A program made the translations under genes and the position numbers. From Ophioderma brevispina (Eukaryota; Echinodermata; Ophiuroidea; Amphilepidida; Ophiodermatidae), in the NCBI GenBank assembly GCA_023653785.1, contig JAMKCH010056638.1, positions 1 through 64,000 on the forward strand: a stretch of DNA of 64,000 nt, given 5' to 3'. How positions within the stretch are numbered: position 1 is the stretch's first letter; each line of letters starts with the position of its first letter. The notes beneath the pieces are model-generated. The model was not told the origin of the DNA. It ran no database searches and was given only the letters and a program-made list of their open reading frames with translations. Shown in pieces: positions 12,121 to 25,257 of this stretch.

Positions 12121-15100
12121 TTACAAATAATATTTTGTGGTACCGCATTGAAGGATAATGCAAAAATATTAGTCAAAAATTTGTGATACTTAATTCAAGT
12201 ATAAACATACACATGTTTCATTTGTAACACTTGCATTGGCCTCCTACTATTGGGGTATACAAAATGAGGGTGTCGCTACATTTTCCCCCCAAATATTTTT
12301 TTGTTTTATTTTATTATAAGAACCAAGTTAGGTATATTAAGCTGATTATAATTTCATTTTAAAGGGAATTATCTCAGCTTTCAAATGGTAGCAGTTTCAA
12401 TTATGTGCTATTTTACTGTTTGAGTTGTCCGTAATTTGAGTCAGTCGGGTCAGAGAGGGTGCCTCGGATGAGGAATTGTGTTAAAATTTTGATATTCGGT
12501 GGGGCGGGGGCTTTTGCATTTTGTTTATATCTTTGTAAACCTTGCCATGTCTAAAGATAACAACATCTCATTTGTTGTTATTTTTGTGAATTTTTTTCAG
12601 ATCATTTTGACCATACTAAAACAGTTTATAGCTATGAATATTGAAGTGGTAACGTACGGTAACAATTAGACTGCCACAAAAATTTTTTTTTACATCCAAA
12701 TTTCAATTTTTACCATGTATCGACACGCTTGTGGCACCCGTTGATGCACAACAAGTCTGCATATTTGTCTTCCTTACAATGTTAGCTTTTACAACAATAT
12801 ATCGATTTCTAGGTATCTCAAAAACAATTGATGATTTACTCTCACTTAAGTGTGACACGGGTAATATTGGTGATTTTCAAAGATGTGGTAACACATTTTT
12901 GCTCCCAACTCGTGGCGCAGACATTATAGCATTAGGTCAGTGACAGTTAATTTGCTAAAAATTCAAAAATGGCTGGCATTTAATATTATTAATTATAAAT
13001 ATAGGGCATATACCTTTAACTGATGACTAGTTGTGGTCTCTGACCCTGAAAACATCTGTATAGACACAAGAATGAAGTCTTTACAAGCCTTAAATCTTGA
13101 GTATATGTGATCAAAAAAATTTTTAAAAAAATGGTCGGCCATTTGAATTGTATGCAAATTATGCACACTTCCCCTAAAAATTACTTTGGGGACTGGAAGA
13201 CTTGGAATCACAGCATAAAATTTGCATATAGAAAACAATTCAATTCATTGCTTTTTATTAAATAATTTCCAAAAATGCCTTCGACAAGTTTTTCTTTTTA
13301 TAAATGGAACCAGTCTATGGGCAGTTGTTTCGCACAGTTCAATGCCATGGCAGTCTTGGAGCTCACAAAAGATTGCAACAAAAAAAACTTGACAAAAAGA
13401 AACAAACACGATTAAAGTAAACCAAAGGGAGTCTAGTTTCCATCTACACAGTTTTAATAGTCAACATAATCAGTTCATTGAAATATCTCTTTTCATAAAT
13501 AATAAATACAATATTTATTGGAAACAACATCAATGAAATGCAGCTTTGAATTTATTACAAAACTTTGGTATCTGGTTGAAATCATGCCCCGAAGAATGTA
13601 ACGAAGACCAAAATAAACACTCCAATTCCAAATAAAATGGTTTAAATATTGCATACTATCTTTGTGCATTTACTAAATGTTGAAGTCAATAAAGAAAAAA
13701 TTGAATTAGGAACCACAGTATCAAGGTGTGGTAGGAATTTGCATTTCATGACCATCAAAACTCTCTCCTCCAGGTTGCTGTACACTCATGCATGGTTCTC
13801 TCTTTTCTCTTCTAACAAACAACAGTACGGTATGTCGAATGTTATTCACTTTAATCTTAAAACCAAAACTTACTGATAAAAAAACTGACAAAATCTATTC
13901 CAAATGTCCAAACTGTCCACAGGTACAAGGTGGATCCAAAAGGATAACCAGAGTGACAACCCCAACATTTGGGATACAGAATAAATATATACAAAAAGTG
14001 TGTCCACAACATCCAATTGGGTGTAAAAACATTAATACAGTTGAATTAAAACCAACGTTTCAAAAAGGACAAGCCTTTCTTTTTTCTTTTGGTCAAGTGA
14101 GAGAGACGCAGCTCTAGTACAGAATGTGCAGTAGAGACCAGCTCTAGTAGTGAAGTGAAGAGTAAAACCACAGAAGATATACAGAAAACAGTAACAAAGA
14201 AATCTGAATAACTAAGGAGTTCAATCAATATAAGGTGATCAGCAAGTGTGAAAATAGCCAAATAGGAAAGTATGGCAAGCCAGATGGGGGAGAAGATGGT
14301 ACATAGATCCATGGTAGGCCATCCCGGTCCACAATAAGGTGGATGGATAAATGAATGGGAAGGAAAAAAAAAAACTAGAACCTGAGAAATGGATGGTGGA
14401 CCACTGTCGCCCATCTTTCCTGACACACGGAAAACAACATGGCCCTCCTCAGGTGGGGACAGCCCAGGCGTACCAACGTCTATCGGTGTCCCAAAACTTA
14501 CTGATCATAACTTCCACACAGATCTGGATTTCTGAAGTAACCTATAAGAATTTCTTATCTGTTCAAATCTGATAACTTATGTTTTAATAACTTATTCTTT
14601 CTCTTTTCAAACACAATTCAAATTCACCGTTTTCCACTCAACCAGAAGTGCACAACTCGATTTTTGTTGTTCCGCATTAGAGGTGATGTACAAAACGACT
14701 TACTTACGTTGATAATATAATATAGACAAAATCAGATTTGATGGTCCCATTTTTTAAAAGGCTTGCAGTCCACATTATACACTACTAGCGTCATCCCACC
14801 ACTCCAAGACAACATAGGTGAAAATTAATAGGTCAGCAGTCAGGGGAAAGTAGGATTAGTAAGGATTATTACACCCCACATCAGGGGAGGGGAAAGGAAG
14901 ATGTGCTCAAACCCTTCCCCAATGCCCCCCATACAGTTTTTTATATGGTGAAAGACCAGCTTTCCTCCTCAGAAAATACAGCCCCTTCTGCTTTTCCCCT
15001 CCCACCCATTTGCAAATCTCTGGCTACACCACTGAGAAGTACCCTAGCACCCCCACGCATTGATGACATGATAAATGTCATGTGTACTAAGGTTATGTTG

Positions 15101-15938
15101 GAATAGCGACAAGTTGCAATAGCGTAACAGACTGGGGGTGAAGGTGCCATCCCAGTGAGTTTGGTCTTTGATGCATAGCAAAAATAGGCTTGAAATCATA
15201 CTAAATCAGCCCCTTTTTTGCCTGCCAGCGTCACACCCTGGAAAATCTACCTGCACAATTATCTCCAACCCAGTGAAAATCTGCCTTAAAAACTGGTGGA
15301 CTTTTCCCCCCTGCAAGTGACCCCTGTTACACCCCTAACATCGACATCAAGTTAGCACAATTGACTTTTTGAGATTTCCCCATCCCGGTGACCATTTGTC
15401 TGTGCCAGAACATGGGTGGCACTGCCACTGCCTGCGACAGACCCAGGGGAGAACATTCATTTATTTTGCTAACTAATCTCAAGTGCAAACGAAGTCCAAA
15501 TAAGGGTTCAATTATGACAGCAATATTCACCAGGGCTATGTTCCGGTCGCCGTGGGCCCCCGATTTACCCGTAAGTAGTAGTCAATTTGTATCATGATGA
15601 AAACCCAACATTTTTTCTCATTGTCAATACTGAAATTTCAGCTTCAAAGTCAATTTGGTTTCGCAAGAACGATAAAAACTGCCATGTTTAATGGGTTCAC
15701 CACAATATTAGCATGCATTATCGCGTCAGATAGCATCAAAACCGACAATTTTGTTGTTTTCCGACGGTACTTCGGTCAGTGTGTACAAGTGTCCGGCTCT
15801 TATAAATCAATTAGAGACATGAACAAAAAAAAAATGGGACCAAAATCGGAACACATACCTTTAAGGTTTTTTTATTAATTTTGTTAAAAAATACATCGGT
15901 TCCTCGGACCGCTGTGTCGCCTGACGATCGCGGTTGGA
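12121..15938. other. no recognisable genes
   Basis: AT-rich, with scattered short ORFs. The stretch 14870-15060 has CCCCTCCC-type low complexity. The hydrophobic minus ORF at 14426-14046 has no motif and no splice support. Nothing else seen. Confidence 0.4.
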
Positions 15939-15939
15939 G

Positions 15940-16265
15940 AACGTGAAGTAGGCCTCACATGACCATTGAGCGCTTGAAGTTATGTGACCTTTGACCATCA
16001 TAACTAAATGAGGGATTGTTTTAACTGCCATAACAAGCTTTGTTCCAATTGCACTTCACACTTTTCAAATGAGGTCACTTTAAATAAATACATGTTTCAG
16101 CCCTAAATCGCTAAACCAACTTGCCCTCACCTACCTGTGACCTGCTAGGTATGTGCTCTTTGGCCTCATCAACAATGAGGGATGGCATGTTGCACCTGTG
16201 AACCCAAATGTGGTTTAAATCCTCAATATGGTGTATATCACAGGCAAATGTTCACCTTTTCAACA
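15940..16265 (+). repeat. TGACCT-type tandem repeat
   Basis: Two diverged units share TGACCTTTGACC/TGACCTGCTAGG, ATCA..A.AATGAGGGAT and TTGCACCTGTG/TTGCACTTCAC. The same family occurs at 38588-38835. Confidence 0.5.
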
Positions 16266-16294
16266 CAGACATCAACAACAACAACAGACAACTA

Positions 16295-16426
16295 ATCCAT
16301 CTAGAAGGACCCTAGTTTTCCCACTGACCGGCCACCAAGCGCGTAGCGCGAGGCCTCGCGCTTCACGCTCGGTGGCTAAGTCAATGGGGGATTGACACAG
16401 GGAGGAACGAGGCCCTTCTGGATGGA
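16295..16426. repeat. foldback element with a 46-bp palindrome core
   Basis: Core 16331-16376 runs GCCACCAAGCGCG... to ...CGGTGGC and matches its own complement at 20 of 23 positions with no loop. Outer arms TCCATC.AGAAGG.CC and GG.CCTTCTGGATGGA also pair. GC and CpG content are far above the flanks. Confidence 0.8.
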
Positions 16427-17109
16427 TACAGACACAGACTACAAGTGGACAAGTTGGATCCTAGGTGTCTTGTCTGCCTTACGGCAGTCGACACAAAAAC
16501 ATTTGGGATTTTAAAGACAATTTAAAACATTTTTAAAAAATCATTCTGAAAGGAAAAAAAACCTGGTATCTGTTTCCATCTTCAAACCCAGTCCATCGTG
16601 CAGACAGCAGACATTTTTTGGCCTAAGCTTGTATTCACGATGTACTCGGTCCCCAAAAGTTCTGCAATTTAATGCATAGATAATAAATTAATTACACATG
16701 ATCGCAGTAGACACACAAAATTGTGCAATGTCATTGCAAATATTTAGTTCAGACAATTCACTCAAAGAGAAGTCAGACACACACCTTGTTAACTGTCCTT
16801 TTGCAGATTTATTTATATTCTTTGGAAAGAATGGGTACAGCACTATGCATACTTCAATAGCTGGATGAGCAATGTACACTCCCCACCTGTAAAATCCAAA
16901 CGGGCCTGATACACAGGCATATGCAGCCTATTGAGTGGTTTTGGACTTTTTTTGTCCCAAGATTAGCTAGTAATTACTGTTAAATTAATACTGGAATTGT
17001 TGTTTTGCAATAAGAATGCATGGATTCCTGTCCTTTTGAAAGCAACAAAAAGTAATTTTCATATGAAATTTGACGAATCTGTTGAAAGAAAAGTGTTTGT
17101 TTCTTCCCA

Positions 17110-19745
17110 TGGAAGAGAAGATAATAAGAAACAAAAAAAGAAAAAAAGAAAAACGAAAAGGGCTAAGAAAAGAGAGGTAAGGGTGAGAAGGGGGGGGTGG
17201 GGCAGTGGATGCAGAGGAAGTAGGCGTAAAGAAAAAAGGAGAGTGAAAGGATTGGGAGCAATAGGAAAGGGGTGGACGGCCGAGAGGCGGGAAGGCAGAA
17301 AGGAGAGATAGGTGGTGGGATAAGGACAATGATGGGGTGGTGGTAAGCGAGTAGAGAGAAGAGAAAAGGAGAAGGTAGGCTAGCGGAGGGAAAAAGGAGG
17401 AGGATAGGAGGGATGGTATGAGAAATGAGACGGGGTGTGCGTGAATGAAAAAGTTAGGCAGAAAAATATAGAGAGGGTGGGGAAAATGGGGGGAGGTGGG
17501 GTGAAGGGGGAGGGTAGGAGGGGTGGCGAGATGGGGGGGGGGGGCGTGGAGTTGGGGGGTTTAGGGGAGGGTTGAGGGGGGGGGGGGGGAGGGGGTGGAA
17601 GGATAGATAGGCATGTGAGGAGAAGGAGTAGAAGGCAGCCGGTATTGAGGGTGGGGGTGGGGATATGGTAGAGTTAGGCGGGGGGGAGGGGGGGAGGAGA
17701 AAATCAAGTAAGGGGGAATAAAGAAGTGCAGGAGGGAGATGGTGAGGACCGTGTAGTAGGATAAGGGGGCGGGGATAGGGTTAGCGGGGGAAAGACGCTG
17801 TGATGTTAAAGATAGAAACATTATTTCAAGAGGAAGAAGAATGAGAGAAAAAGACAGAAGGAGAGGAGAAGAGAAAAGAAGGATTTGAGGAAAGAAAAGG
17901 TTTAAAAGAGATGATAGGATAATGAATTAAGAGGAACTGTGAGAAGGAGTAAGGAGCCGTATGGGTATGCGCAAAAATATGAGGGGGGGGGTAACAGGGC
18001 GGGGTGGGATTAGAAGGGGGGGTTTGTTGGGTCTGTGAATGGGTGGGTTTGAGTAGTGGTGGAGAGAGACAGATACTTGGATGAGATGGGGAAGGGTTAG
18101 AAACACAAAGGGAAGAAAAAGAAGGAACTAGGGAGAGAAGGCAAAGGGAGAAAAGTAGGTAAGTTGGCAGTAGAGAAAGGAGAAGGTGGGGAGAGAGAAA
18201 AGAAACAAAAGAGCGAGGGAGAAGAAGAGACAAAAAGGAGAAGGATAAGAAGAAGGGAAGGAAGGGGCGGGTGGGAGTTAGAAGGGATAGGGGGGGGGGG
18301 GGGGTGGGTGGTAAGGGGGAGGGGGTGGGGGATGGTGGGTTGGGCAGAGAAAACAGAAGAAGAAAAAGAAAAGAAGTAAAAGGTAATAGTGGAGAGGTGG
18401 AAAAAAAAGTGGTAAGATGGGTGGGGGAGGAAAGGGGGAGGAAGGGCAAAGGAAGAGCGAGATGATTTGGCGAGGGAGGAGGAAGAGCAGATTGGTGAAA
18501 GTAGGGGGCAAGAGGGGGGGTGGGGGTTTGAGGGGGGGAACTGGGGGTGCAAAAGGAGATTGTGTGTAGGGGGGGGGGATGAAAATGGTTGTAAGTTTGT
18601 GGTGAGGCGTTGTGTGTTTGGGTGTGGAAGGGGGGGTTACGTTCTGGGTGAGGGGCTGATGAGGGTTGGGGAAAGGTGGCGGGTGCGATGGTAGAATGAA
18701 GGAGGGCGGGGGGGGGGAGGGGAATTGTTGGGGGGGGGGGAGAGGGTATAAGGAGGGGGGGTGAGACGACGGAGGGTTAGGTTCAGTTAGGAAGGGGGGG
18801 AAGGGGGGTGTTTATGGGGAGGGGGCCGGGGGCGGGGAAGAGAAAGAGGGGGAAGGAAAGCGTAGGAGTGGTAACAAAGTGAGGACAGGGCACAAAAAAA
18901 CAAGGGTAAGTGGAGAGCGGGAGGGAGAAATAAAGGTAGAGGGGGAGAGAGGAAAGAGAAGGTAGGAGAAAGGAGAGAATCGGGGGTAAGGGGGTATTTA
19001 GATAGAGGGAGTGGATATTGAGTGAGGATGAGGATTTGGGGTGGCATCACGGTATGTAGGGAGAAGTAGATAGGGGGGGAAGCGGGGGAAGGGGTGGGTT
19101 AAGAAAAAAGTTAGGGGGGGGAAGAACGAAAGCGAGAAGACGCAAGTGGGAGGGTTGGAGGGAAAGGAGGGGGGAGTTGTAAAAAACGGGGAGGGAGAAG
19201 AGTAGAGTGAGGTGGATGAAAACGTTGGGTGTGGAGTGGGGGGTTGTGGTGGTGTTCGAGGGTTGTGGGGGGGTGTGTGGGGAGAACGTAAACGCAATGA
19301 AGGTGGGCGGGATGAAGGGGGGGGGGAGGGGGGGAAAGGAAGTGAGCAGATAGGGGATAAGATTAAGGGGTAGTGGGAAGAGATGTGGGTGTAGGATAAA
19401 AGGTGTAAGGAGCTGGGAGGTTGAGGAGTGAAGGGGGGGACATGTTGAAGATTGGGTAGACGAAGGAAAGGTAGAAGGGGGAGAGGAGGATGGAGAGGTA
19501 GAGATGGGGGGGGGGTAGTGGGGGTGGGGTGGGGGGGGGAGAAAAGAAAAGAAAAAAAAAAAAAAAAAAAAGGAACGAAGAGGAAGGCAAAAGGGCCACA
19601 CACGGGGGGGGGGACGGTTGTAGAGGCAGGGGAAAAGAAGTGGGTGGGGGGGTGGGAGAAGGAGGGTGGACGGGGGGTGGGGCAAAGAGGTGGGTGGGGG
19701 GAGGGGATCAAAAGGGGGGGGGGGGGAAATAAGGGGGGGGGGGGC
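17110..19745 (+). repeat. 2.6 kb purine-rich (G/A) strand-asymmetric tract
   Basis: The plus strand is almost only G and A with occasional T, and C is nearly absent. The beginning is AAG/GAA-rich and later parts are dominated by GGGG runs of up to about 14. There are no fixed repeat units, only short GGGA, GAGG and GGTGGG motifs. Long minus-strand open frames (up to 253 codons, Pro/Ser/Leu-rich) are compositional and not genes. Such DNA can form G-quadruplexes and triplexes and is prone to sequencing error. Confidence 0.95.
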
Positions 19746-20660
19746 GGTAAGACTCATATCCGCATTACACATGGACAGTGTTGTGCAGGCAGTCAAATTT
19801 GTTATCATTGAAGTACTGTAATCTAATCAAAATCAATTCACATAGTGACATTAACAAGGGATCTTTTAAATGTCAAGGTTGAATTATCACAGGCAATTTG
19901 ACTGCTGAACCGAGTAACACAGAAATAATGAAACCAGAAATCACCAATCCCTGAACCACTTACTGTTTAAATAAGGAGGGGCGGGGTAACACACCACACG
20001 CGGGGGGGGGGGGGCAACTTCTCTTATTGGTGTCCAAGCCATTAGCCGCTGATTGTTTGACTGATTTTCGTCTCTTCTTGACACATGTTTAATCCCCTGA
20101 TCACTACCACCTGCCTGAATTGGCTAACCATATACGGACAAACATTAACCTGCCATAGCCCTTTGCTAAAGAAGGGGAGAAAACAATCCAAATACTGCTT
20201 CTATATCTCTGGTGTAAACCATACCACCATCGTACAGCTTCTCTATTTGCTCATAACCTTTGGGAGGTAACATCATTACATCTATTACCTCCAAGTAACC
20301 AATTCATATTGGCATGCAGTGGCTCATCAGTTAAAGGATACCAAATGCAGAATTTATACACATTAGGCCGACAAAAAAAACTTTTTAGGGGCCCGACCGC
20401 CGATGTTTCAGTTATATAACACAATTTGTTTGGTTTTCTTAGTTTTCCAAAAATCGTGAAAATCACCTGTTTTTATCCCAACTTGATCCAATTTCCTATT
20501 TTTTAGATAATTTGTAAAAATGTCTTTTTTACTCCTGATTTTTCAGACTTGGCCTATTTTAATCCATTTTGACCTCCCAGAAAAGAAAAAAAGAAAACAC
20601 ATCGGCGGTCCCCGGACGTGGCCCTAGTGTTGTCTGCCGGTGGGACGGTTTGTTGAATGG
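19746..20660. other. no recognisable genes; a 13-base G run near 20003
   Basis: Ordinary AT-rich DNA apart from the poly-G run within a short CACACGCGGG context. Confidence 0.4.
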
Positions 20661-20663
20661 GGC

Positions 20664-20942
20664 GCAGAGGTCACATAGGTCACAAAGGTCAATATTGCAC
20701 CAAATGTTCACCCCACCCCACCCACTCCTTCACCAACATACATCATCATAGCCCTTATGAACTAATACGGCATGCAATAAATTTAGGGTTACATTTGACC
20801 GGCCAAGGTCACTTAAGGTCACCAAGGTCACCAACATTTCACCCACCCCACCCCTCCTTTCCACCAATTACATCACCGGGGGGGGGGGGGGTAACCTTAC
20901 GGAACTCATACGGCATGCATATATTAAGGGTTAACATTTTGA
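20664..20942 (+). repeat. two tandem units with triple AGGTCA half-sites
   Basis: Units of about 137 bp begin with three AGGTCA-type hexamers (GAGGTCACATAGGTCACAAA; AAGGTCACTTAAGGTCACCA). They continue with CCCACC-rich sequence, a TACATCA block and ATACGGCATGC. The second unit has a 14-base G run at 20879. The TACATCA...CTTACGGAACTC module recurs at 31.8 kb. Confidence 0.7.
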
Positions 20943-21529
20943 CACAGAACCACCAGTCCCACACAGCACATCACACACTGACCATAACACAATCACAACA
21001 CACACAGAATACGCCAGAGTTAATCCTATAGTGCGCTTCTGCAATTCTTGCAGACGACACAAAAAACGACGACCGCCAACCGCCAAGGCCAAATACTTGA
21101 AGTTTCCGCTCACCCGGGGGTGGGGGGGTCGTCGCCTTTGGATATATATGAAATGTCGAGTATTACAACTTTATGCCAAGTGGTGTGTGGGTGTGGGGGG
21201 GCCAAACATGAATTGTCATACTATTGAAGGTCAAATCAAGGTGACCCCGCACAAGTAATCTGATACAAGAAAAACCCCAAATGTCATAGAACAGGTTTCT
21301 CACCGGGAATTCCTACCATCTTCTATAGGGCGTGACCACATGGTCATTATAATGGGCGTGTGGTGGAGTCGGAGTGAATCACTGAGTAAGCTGATCTGAG
21401 GCCGCAAGTATCCACGATACGGACGCTCCTAACATGGCCCATTTTTTTGAGACGGTGCGATTTGGTGAACATCAGGGGTAAAAAAAAGGAAAAATATACC
21501 AACCACTACTCTATATTCGACGCTGACCT

Positions 21530-21835
21530 GCCGTGTCCTGGGACCGAAAGCAATAATACCGTCCAAGCAAGACCAAGGACTGGATGCTATAAACATACTA
21601 TCGTTTGCCCAATCCAGTGACCATGGAGCAGAGCGGTATTACTGTGTTTAATCAAAGCTCGATACAGAATAATATCCAGATTGAGCCCCGAAGTAAATCC
21701 CAGCAAGTGACCTCACCGGGATTTGAACCCGATTGGTGGGGGGGGTTGGGGGGTGATAGATCGCGCCCAGGCAAGCACGGCGCAGACACCAAGCTATGAA
21801 CCACGCTCTCCACCATGAGTCCATGATGTCTGATG
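21530..21835 (-). mobile_element. tRNA-derived SINE copy
   Basis: On the minus strand a tRNA-like head carries an A-box-like TAGCTTGGTGTC (21796-21785) and a B-box GGTTCAAATCC (21729-21719). About 190 bp of unrelated body follows toward lower coordinates. The spacing and lack of a full cloverleaf point to a SINE rather than a tRNA gene. Confidence 0.6.
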
Positions 21836-21909
21836 AAGGGGGACTGAAATATCAAGTGAATTTTGAGGGAGACTTCTAAGGTCAAGCACAGATATGAAAA
21901 CACTGATAT

Positions 21910-21910
<1 letters not shown>

Positions 21911-21940
<30 letters not shown>
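21911..21940 (+). repeat. poly(T) run
   Basis: About 30 uninterrupted T. No element could be assigned to it. Confidence 0.9.
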
Positions 21941-21943
<3 letters not shown>

Positions 21944-22410
21944 GTACTTTATTTTGTTATTTTTTGCTCAATGATTGGCCTTATACACAAATGGTAGGGT
22001 GAATGGTACCATTGAGTGCACAACAATACTATTTCAGAAACTTTGGTGAGCCTGTATTTTTAATAGTGCACATGTTTTAATTTTCTCAAACTTGCACATT
22101 TATTTAAATACAGAAGGGGTGGTTAAAAACACACGTGATGAACAACTTTAAATATCCTATACCCCCGTTTTTTTTACAATACAAAAAGTGCGTACATATT
22201 AACAAGAATGGTGGTAGGGCTAATTAGCATTAGTCTTAGTCTTTTTAAGAGCTGTATTTTAATTGGTTAGTGAAATTACTATCATATAATAACAGTGCCA
22301 GGATACTGTATGCAAGGCAGTAGTGCCTCAGGGGATTAGGCAAGATAATGGCTGGATGTTGGTACATTTTATTGGCCTACTTACTGCAGGTCTAGCACAG
22401 CAGTACTTAA

Positions 22411-22958
22411 AGCAATAGTAGCACATTTTTTGAAGAGCATACCCAATTTTTCAAAAATTTTGAGATTTTTACACGGTTACATTGATAACTGGCTAGTAAA
22501 CTATACCTGTGAATGGTTAAGCTCGAAAATGTCTATGTGTCGCAAACGAAGGAATTTTGTAATTAGAATAATTAATATCGGAGATCTCCGATAATAATTC
22601 AACGGCTGCTGGAAACGGCCATCCAATATGAAACAGCCGGGAAATAGTATGTGTACAAGTTTATGCTAAATCCATTAGTTAACTGTTTTATTGGTTCAGG
22701 CAAGACAAGTTAGAGGTCATTTTCTTGAGGTGGCAGAATTTCATCATGGACGAATATAAACTTAGCATTTCCAGCTCTGCTATCAAGTACAATCTGGGGT
22801 CCCAATTCTAATTACAAAATCGCTTATTTTATGAAAAATGCACATTTGTTAGTATTCTCGTTCGCAGGTGTTGTTTCCTAGACAATTACCAACATAACTG
22901 TGCAAAATAACAAATTTTTAAAATTGGGAGCGCTCTTCAAAAATGTGCTGTTATTGCT
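22411..22958. mobile_element. TTAA-flanked MITE, family B, copy 1 (548 bp)
   Basis: TTAA flanks at 22407-22410 and 22959-22962. Terminal inverted repeats start AGCAATA.TAGCACATTTTT; the pairing extends deep into the element (e.g. CTATACCTGTGAATGGTTAAG and the GCAGGTGTTGTTTCCTAG counterpart). The centre has ATCGGAGATCTCCGAT. No ORF. The TTAA target suggests piggyBac or Kolobok mobilisation. Confidence 0.85.
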
Positions 22959-23141
22959 TTAATTCTGGTCCCTCTCTCTGATTATGCCTAAGTCAGCATA
23001 TAAAATGGGAGGACAAATTGTAATATTACAATTTATCCAATTATTAAGTATATACTTTAGTAGCTAATATTTACCAAAATAGCATTTCCCACATAAATGT
23101 ACTGCAGTCTGCAATGTACTCAACGTACTAATAGCAGAACC

Positions 23142-23292
23142 TATTCTTCTTCTTCTTGCGTATGAGGCAGCAGCTAAACATGTTGTAAGCGTTGGAGCCA
23201 ACTCACTGTCGGCTGGTTGGGGTCAGAGAAATCTATGTCCACCGGTGGACGAAAGGTAGGGCACTCATTGAGAATGTGATCCGGAACCTATT
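23142..23292 (-). mobile_element. 3' end of a non-LTR retrotransposon (LINE)
   Basis: On the minus strand the translation reads VPDHILNECPTFRPP... and ends WLQRLQHV-stop, resembling the C-terminal HxxxxC segment of LINE polyproteins. A short 3' UTR follows, ending in ACGCAAGAAGAAGAAGAA, a GAA-type tail seen in several invertebrate LINEs. Only the last ~40 codons remain. Confidence 0.5.
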
Positions 23293-23295
23293 AGG

Positions 23296-24330
23296 AATTC
23301 ACAGTTCGATAAATGATACTATGCCTAAAATGCATGGCTCTAATAATAGAGAAATTATACATCACATTTATAAGATAGAACCTAAGTTTTACTGTTCATT
23401 TTAAGTATTGGCAGTTTTTTTACTGAATATAAACACAATTTCACACAATTTCACTACATGGACATGCACCTTAAGTAATACAAATTTTGAAACAACTTTG
23501 GTTTTATGAACAAAGGCAATTTAAAAGTTTGTAACTGAGAATGAGTGAGCCTGTGTGTGTATGTGCATAAACATACACATACTTGCACATTCACCAACCA
23601 ACTTTATTTCCTTAGTTTCGATGCAGAGATTTCTTGCAGGCACATAGCCAGCTTGGTGGTTCCGAGGGGGCCAAGTTCCAAGTAGGTGCAACAAATGTCT
23701 CAATATCAGGCAAACTGTCATGAACGCAGGGTAAAAGGGTCCAAAAAAGGGCTAATTTAGCATGAATATCAGTCTTTTCCTTTCCGATTTCCCCTCAAAA
23801 CTTTTCCGAGGGGGTATTCTGCACCTCTGCCACCCTGCAAGCTAAGCCACTGATTTCTAGGCATTCTAATAATACTGTACCAGCAGTGTAATTGGTATAG
23901 GACTGTAGACTACAATTCAATACGACCTTAAACCTATTTACTTGTCACCTCATGGGAACCTGTTATTGTTAAATCAGATGACTGTAATGTAAAACAAGAA
24001 ATCATTGTCTGGATGCCACATGGCAGATATTCTGAAGACAATGACATGAGCAGACGCACCATTGTGTGGGAGGTACAGTGCAATAAAGTTGTTTGTGACC
24101 TAAAAATAAATTGAAACAGAATCAATTTTGGTTATTGCTACTTCTAAATTGTCACAGAATGTGTCTCGTCTAGAAAAATCAACAATTAGGAACATGTAAA
24201 AAAATAGGGAGTTAATTTTGTACAGGGGTCAAAAGCAAAATGGTCTAATTGTTTTGAAACCTACTCCAACTTATTCATCTGGTCATGAGGATTTAAAAAG
24301 GTCTAGTTTGCCATATCTACGATCATAAGT
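23296..24330. other. no recognisable features
   Basis: AT-rich; no supported gene or repeat boundary. Confidence 0.4.
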
Positions 24331-24655
24331 TTCAGGCTTATCATGGGGTAATTCTTCAGAGTGCTCCGATTTTGACGAAACTAGTCTCAAATTGTTTGTC
24401 TGGTCATATTCCTAGAACAGAAAATGCATATTTGCTCTGCATTTGACATTTTAGTATGTAAATTAGTTGGTAAGTATTTATGACCCCATAGGATATGTAG
24501 ACCATTGTTACATTTTGACCTCTAATTATGTGACCAAATGGTGAAATGAGTGAAAGTATTATATTTTCTTGTCCTTTGGGACTATGTGAAAAATTTGAGA
24601 CCATTTTGAAAAGAATCGGAGCATTCTGAAAATTTTACCCCAGGATGACCTTGAA
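24331..24655. mobile_element. imperfect foldback element
   Basis: Left arm from TTCAGGCTTATCATGGGGTAA through CAGAGTGCTCCGATTTT to GTCTCAAATT pairs with the inverted right arm at 24592-24655. About 60 bp arms, with mismatches and indels. Confidence 0.65.
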
Positions 24656-24914
24656 CCTTTATTGCCCTATAACTATTAACTATAACCCACAGATAAGGCA
24701 GACTATACCTTTTTCAATCCTTAGGTATGTTGGTATATTTCAGTACAATTATACCTACTTTATATCCCTCCCCCCCCCCTTGCCTCCCAAAAAATTTATG
24801 TTCCTTGCTACTTCTCCTTCTAGACTTTTGATATGTTATTCTCTCAGCATTTCTAAGTACAACACCAACATTTCTGTTGCAATTATTTTGAGGTCAAAAC
24901 CATTATTTTATTTA

Positions 24915-25257
24915 AGGTGCAACCAGGGATTTCAAGTCATCCATATTTTCTGGGATATGTGGTGATTTCATATTTGACACTCAATAGATTCCCTACCTTT
25001 TTTGATTACAGAAATAACTTAAAATGAAAACAAAGATGATTTGTATATGCTTATATTTCAATAGCAAACATAGGCTGAATTTCGTATTTGCTCCTATAGG
25101 AAATTAGAAATTTCAAAATTTTGGTACCAAAGAAACATTTCTCAGCTTAATCCTTTCAGATGGGGATATTTCTGATAGAAAGGTTTACACCAGTGCCAAA
25201 ATCAGAATTTTCACATTTTCTAGGGACACCTGTTATTTGAAATCTCTTGTTGCACCT
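24915..25257. mobile_element. TTAA-type MITE, family C (343 bp)
   Basis: Ends AGGTGCAACCAGGGATTTCA and inverted TGAAATCTCTTGTTGCACCT. The right flank is TTAA and the left is TTTA (probably mutated). A 5' AGG with a TTAA target is Kolobok-like. Partial relatives lie at 45105 and 52634. Confidence 0.65.

Noticed and set aside
14046..14426. Hydrophobic 126-codon ORF on the minus strand
   Set aside because: No start context, splice signal or family resemblance. T-rich sequence gives hydrophobic codons by chance.
17561..19808. Long minus-strand ORFs (up to 253 codons), Pro/Ser/Leu-rich
   Set aside because: They arise because the purine-rich strand lacks stop codons on its complement. No domains, and overlapping frames look alike.
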